This document shows positions 6,811-9,004 of a stretch of DNA of 9,004 nucleotides, piece after piece (position 1 is the first letter of the stretch; every line of letters starts with the position of its first letter). The DNA is from Actinomycetota bacterium. GTDB taxonomy: Bacteria > Actinomycetota > Actinomycetes > Nanopelagicales > Nanopelagicaceae. The translations under genes were made by a program, and so were the position numbers. Location: contig SYAM01000104.1 in NCBI GenBank assembly GCA_005787645.1, positions 1 to 9,004 of the forward strand, given 5' to 3'. The notes under the pieces were generated by a model. It was given only the letters and a program-made list of their open reading frames with translations. It made no database searches and was not told the DNA's origin.

Positions 6811-7122
6811 CTAATAACGCGGAGCATTACGAGTACGTTCAATCTTTGGCCCACGTTTATTCCGCGAATTCCAACAAGGTGTATGCCAATGTCTGCGAGT
6901 CTCCGGATCTTCAGTTGGCCACGAGACGATATGAGGGGTAGCCGTGCGGATTTCATGATCGCATCCTGGACATCGATACATCTTGGTCGAACTCGAACCA
7001 GTAAGCGAACGGACTGTGAATCCATCCTCTTCCCACTCATTTGATGGTCGAGGCTCGCGCTCAGAGCCGGGACTATTGTCTGGACGAGCTGCTTTCCCGC
7101 GATAGTTTTTCCGTGGACTCAC
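6811..7122 (-). CDS. Small conserved actinobacterial protein with CxxC...H...HxHxxC site
   Basis: This 103-residue soluble protein starts at GTG 7122. Residues 1-47 are polar, basic then acidic, and probably disordered. The core has CPGCDHEI at 51-58, TPHIVSWP at 62-69 (His64), HWHTPCW at 78-84 (His78, His80, Cys83) and a basic end RNKRGPKIERTRNAPRY. The Cys/His set looks like a single zinc site of zinc-ribbon or treble-clef type. I recognise the pattern from short actinobacterial proteins (including Streptomyces ones often labelled ATP/GTP-binding protein), but no P-loop or other nucleotide motif is visible, so that label is not supported here. It is divergent from the ABC exporter operon and convergent with the secreted protein gene, 10 bases away. 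A 79-residue frame on the same strand (6801-7040) covers the same bases, but it lacks the Cys/His motif and I take it for a shadow. Function is unknown; nucleic-acid binding is a possible reading of the basic tail and metal site. Confidence 0.8.
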   Translation of the reverse strand: MSPRKNYRGKAARPDNSPGSEREPRPSNEWEEDGFTVRSLTGSSSTKMYRCPGCDHEIRTATPHIVSWPTEDPETRRHWHTPCWNSRNKRGPKIERTRNAPRY

Positions 7123-7128
7123 TGGAGT

Positions 7129-7137
7129 ATTTTCGCA
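7129..7137 (-). promoter_or_regulatory. Putative extended -10 box for the CxxC protein, leaderless
   Basis: The minus strand reads TGCGAAAAT, an extended -10 (TGn plus GAAAAT, 4 of 6), then 6 bases (ACTCCA) and the GTG at 7122. No Shine-Dalgarno is present. The spacing equals that found for the YbbN-like, meaB and AI-2E genes. Confidence 0.4.
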
Positions 7138-7176
7138 GGTAATTGTCAGTATTTCACGGTAAAACTGAAGGTGATT

Positions 7177-8058
7177 ATGGGCGCTAGAGTGTGGTCTGTG
7201 AGCAATGCAATCGCAGTTCGCGCCTTAACCAAGTCATACCGTAATGGCAAAGGCGCGCGCATTGATGCAGTCAAGGGAATAGACCTTGAGGTGGCAACGG
7301 GAGAGATTTTTGCGCTCCTTGGCCCTAATGGCGCTGGGAAGACCAGCACGATTGAAATTCTTGAGGGCTACCGTAAGCGCGATGGTGGGGAGCTCTCAGT
7401 TCTCGGTGAGGATCCTGCGCGGACAAACCTTCCCGCCTGGCGAAATCGAGTGGGAATAGTCCTCCAATCAACGAAAGATGCCGCCGATCTCTCCGTGGTC
7501 GAAATCCTTACTCACTTTGCTAAGTACTACTCACATCCACGGGATGTCGATGAGGTGATAGCAGCAGTTGGTCTGCAGGAGAAGCGGAATGCTCGAGGCG
7601 AACACCTCTCGGGAGGACAACGTCGCAGATTAGATGTTGCGCTAGGAATCATTGGAAACCCAGAACTCCTCTTCCTCGATGAGCCAACTACAGGATTTGA
7701 TCCTGAGGCGCGGCGCTCGTTCTGGGATCTCATTCGCTCTCTTCGAGAAAACGGTACGACAATTCTGATGAGCACCCATTATCTAGATGAGGCGGAAGCC
7801 CTGGCAGATCGAGTCGCCGTCATGAACCATGGTGTGATTATCGATTGTGCTACCCCAGAAAAATTGGGCGGACGAGATCGCGAGAAGGTAAACGTTCGTT
7901 GGCGCGAGAACGGCGCTCTTCATCACGAACTCACAGATACTCCTACTGAATTTGTGAGGGTACTTGCTGCGCGTATCCCTGGCGAAATCCCTGAACTCAC
8001 GATGGTTCGCCCCACATTGGAAGAGATATACCTCCAGATGATTGGCGGTGAGATGTGA
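7177..8058 (+). CDS. ABC transporter ATPase subunit, DrrA-like exporter family
   Basis: From the ATG at 7177 the protein has 293 residues. It contains Walker A GPNGAGKT at 49-56, the Q-loop in VLQS (Gln97), the signature LSGGQRRRLDVA at 144-155, Walker B LLFLDEPT at 164-171, and the H-loop STHYLDEAEA with His201. The C-terminal part after about 235 and the end PTLEEIYLQMIGG are typical of the DrrA/CcmA-type ATPases that pair with ABC-2 permeases. It would energise export by the permease encoded next, with which it overlaps by GTGA. Start choice is open: GTG 7171, ATG 7177 (AAGG 5 bases upstream) and GTG 7198 are in frame. GTG 7198 gives the family-like opening MSNAIAVRALTKSY but lacks a Shine-Dalgarno. 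Substrate unknown: drugs, lipids or polysaccharide are all exported by this family. Confidence 0.93.
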   Translation: MGARVWSVSNAIAVRALTKSYRNGKGARIDAVKGIDLEVATGEIFALLGPNGAGKTSTIEILEGYRKRDGGELSVLGEDPARTNLPAWRNRVGIVLQSTKDAADLSVVEILTHFAKYYSHPRDVDEVIAAVGLQEKRNARGEHLSGGQRRRLDVALGIIGNPELLFLDEPTTGFDPEARRSFWDLIRSLRENGTTILMSTHYLDEAEALADRVAVMNHGVIIDCATPEKLGGRDREKVNVRWRENGALHHELTDTPTEFVRVLAARIPGEIPELTMVRPTLEEIYLQMIGGEM

Positions 8059-8858
8059 GCGATAAAGTAAAACAACCAGGTGTACTTGCGATTGGATTTG
8101 CGCGCGGTATTCTAGAAATCAAACAATTTATGCGACAGCGGGAGAGCGTTGTCTTCACTCTGCTCTTTCCCATTCTTCTGCTTTTTATCTTTGGCTCAGT
8201 CTTCAAAGATGAGATTGCGCCGGGGGTGACTTTCAGTCAATATTTTGTTGCCGGCATGATTGCATCAGGCCTTGTGAATACTGGATTCCAACAATTAGCG
8301 ATCACTATCCCGATGGAGCGCGATGATGGCACTCTCAAGCGCTTACGTGGCACGCCAGCGCCAACCGCCTCCTATTTCATAGGAAAAGTGATTCTGGTCT
8401 TTGTCAGCATGATCATTCAGGTCGGGTTATTACTTGCTTTTGGCGTTGCACTCTATGGAATTTCGCTGCCTACTACTGCAGATAAGTGGCTGACCCTCAC
8501 TTGGGTGATGTTCTTAGGAATCACCAGTTCCACCATCCTTGGAATCGCTTTCTCAGTTGTGCCCAAGAGCGGTCGTGGCGCATCCGCAGTCGTCTCACCG
8601 ATTGTGATCATTCTTCAATTCTTTAGCGGTGTCTTCTTTGTCTTCACTCAGTTACCAACCTGGATGCAAAACTTTGCGGCGATCTTTCCCTTGAAATGGC
8701 TCACTCAAGGAGTTCGCTCAGTCTTTCTGCCAGATTCCTTTGCCGCGCAAGAGGTAGCTAAGAGTTGGGAGCATGGCCGAACTGCTCTTGTGCTCACTGC
8801 ATGGTTAATTGTTGGGTTTGCTATCGCAATCAAGACCTTCCGCTGGGAGCGGAGATGA
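8055..8858 (+). CDS. ABC-2 type transporter permease
   Basis: This 267-residue membrane protein has six hydrophobic segments at about 33-50, 63-85, 108-134, 147-169, 177-197 and 245-261, the layout of ABC-2 permeases. The conserved cytoplasmic motif ERDDGTLKRLRGTP (88-101) lies between the second and third segments, and FPLKWLTQGVRSVFLP (211-226) precedes the last one. Both are family hallmarks. The protein would form the membrane channel with the ATPase encoded immediately upstream. It starts with GTG at 8055, overlapping the ATPase stop codon by 4 bases (GTGA), and itself overlaps the next gene by ATGA. This indicates one message for all three genes. The transported substrate cannot be read from the sequence. 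Confidence 0.92.
   Translation: MSDKVKQPGVLAIGFARGILEIKQFMRQRESVVFTLLFPILLLFIFGSVFKDEIAPGVTFSQYFVAGMIASGLVNTGFQQLAITIPMERDDGTLKRLRGTPAPTASYFIGKVILVFVSMIIQVGLLLAFGVALYGISLPTTADKWLTLTWVMFLGITSSTILGIAFSVVPKSGRGASAVVSPIVIILQFFSGVFFVFTQLPTWMQNFAAIFPLKWLTQGVRSVFLPDSFAAQEVAKSWEHGRTALVLTAWLIVGFAIAIKTFRWERR
8845..8849 (+). promoter_or_regulatory. Shine-Dalgarno of the last, partial gene
   Basis: GGGAG ends 5 bases before the ATG at 8855, within the last codons of the permease gene. It supports this start codon and coupled translation. Confidence 0.6.
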
Positions 8859-9004
8859 GAAGAGAACTCCGAATACTCAGTAACGCTGTAGTGATGCTTC
8901 TGCTCTGGTCGACGACTAGCTTTGCCATTTCCACCGGCGCAAGCGCTGCCAGCACTCCCAAACCGAAGTCCTCGCCAACGGCCAAAAAGAAACCAGCGAA
9001 AAAA
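8855..9004 (+). CDS. Secreted protein with basic low-complexity N-terminus, 3' end cut by window edge
   Basis: Hand translation from ATG 8855 gives an open frame of exactly 50 codons to the window edge. It starts with a signal peptide: MRRELR, a hydrophobic stretch AVVMLLLW, and a likely cleavage after GASA at about residue 31. The mature protein begins with a Ser/Thr/Pro/Lys-rich run (STPKPKSSPTAKKKPAKK) that looks like a flexible linker or wall-interacting stretch. The start overlaps the permease stop by ATGA and has a good Shine-Dalgarno, so it belongs to the exporter operon. The functional domain lies beyond the window, so no role can be assigned. Location outside the membrane, next to an exporter, is the only hint. 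Confidence 0.75.
   Translation, partial: MRRELRILSNAVVMLLLWSTTSFAISTGASAASTPKPKSSPTAKKKPAKK

Noticed and set aside
6801..7040. 79-residue frame on the minus strand overlapping the CxxC protein
   Set aside because: It lies on the same bases as a frame with conserved Cys/His motifs and shows no motif of its own.
7160..7165. TAAAAC as a -10 box for the ABC ATPase, giving a leaderless GTG at 7171
   Set aside because: Only 4 of 6 match, 5-base spacing and no -35; the AAGG before ATG 7177 and the family-like opening at GTG 7198 compete, so I left it out of the features.
1..9004. CRISPR arrays, insertion sequences, tRNA or rRNA genes, riboswitches, defence genes
   Set aside because: I saw no direct-repeat arrays, terminal inverted repeats, transposase motifs, clover-leaf patterns or nuclease/helicase motifs in reading both strands. 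A B12 riboswitch before meaB or mce has no room in the 11-base gap.

Overview
The window looks like a piece of a streamlined, free-living actinobacterial genome of moderate GC (about half G+C in the lines I counted). The propionyl-CoA gene pair, the actinobacterial type of cysteine-free YbbN thioredoxin, and the small CxxC...HWHxxC protein all point to Actinobacteria. Very tight packing (no intergenic gap above about 60 bases, several 4-base stop/start overlaps) and Lys/Ser/Thr-rich secreted proteins suggest a small planktonic actinobacterium such as the freshwater acI/Nanopelagicales group. That placement is inference from gene style, not from a marker gene.

Layout. Positions 1-1315 (minus strand) hold a truncated YbbN/CnoX-like thioredoxin-TPR protein, with the meaB GTPase gene upstream of it. 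Divergent from meaB, only 11 bases away, is the methylmalonyl-CoA epimerase gene (1327-1770), followed by an AI-2E family membrane permease (1793-2875). An alpha/beta hydrolase on the minus strand (2868-3599) overlaps the permease tail to tail. Divergent from it is an aldehyde dehydrogenase (3631-5082), which overlaps by ATGA a 573-residue secreted protein of unknown function (5079-6800). A small metal-site protein follows on the minus strand (6811-7122). Divergent from that is a DrrAB-like ABC exporter operon: ATPase 7177-8058, permease 8055-8858, and a secreted protein with a basic low-complexity start that runs off the window end (8855-9004).

How the genes work together. MeaB and the epimerase serve the same route, propionyl-CoA to (2S)- and then (2R)-methylmalonyl-CoA to succinyl-CoA: the epimerase supplies the right stereoisomer and MeaB protects and loads the B12-dependent mutase. 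The mutase itself is not in the window. The hydrolase and aldehyde dehydrogenase could act on small metabolites, but nothing fixes a substrate. The ABC pair is a plausible exporter, translationally coupled throughout.

The most interesting non-gene signal is a recurrent promoter geometry: four genes have a -10-like box ending exactly 6 bases before the start codon and no clear Shine-Dalgarno, which fits leaderless transcription. The most interesting proteins are the secreted 573-residue protein with a C-terminal Cys-x15-Cys basic tail, and the small CxxC...HWHxxCW protein. I found no CRISPR array, insertion sequence, tRNA, rRNA or defence system.
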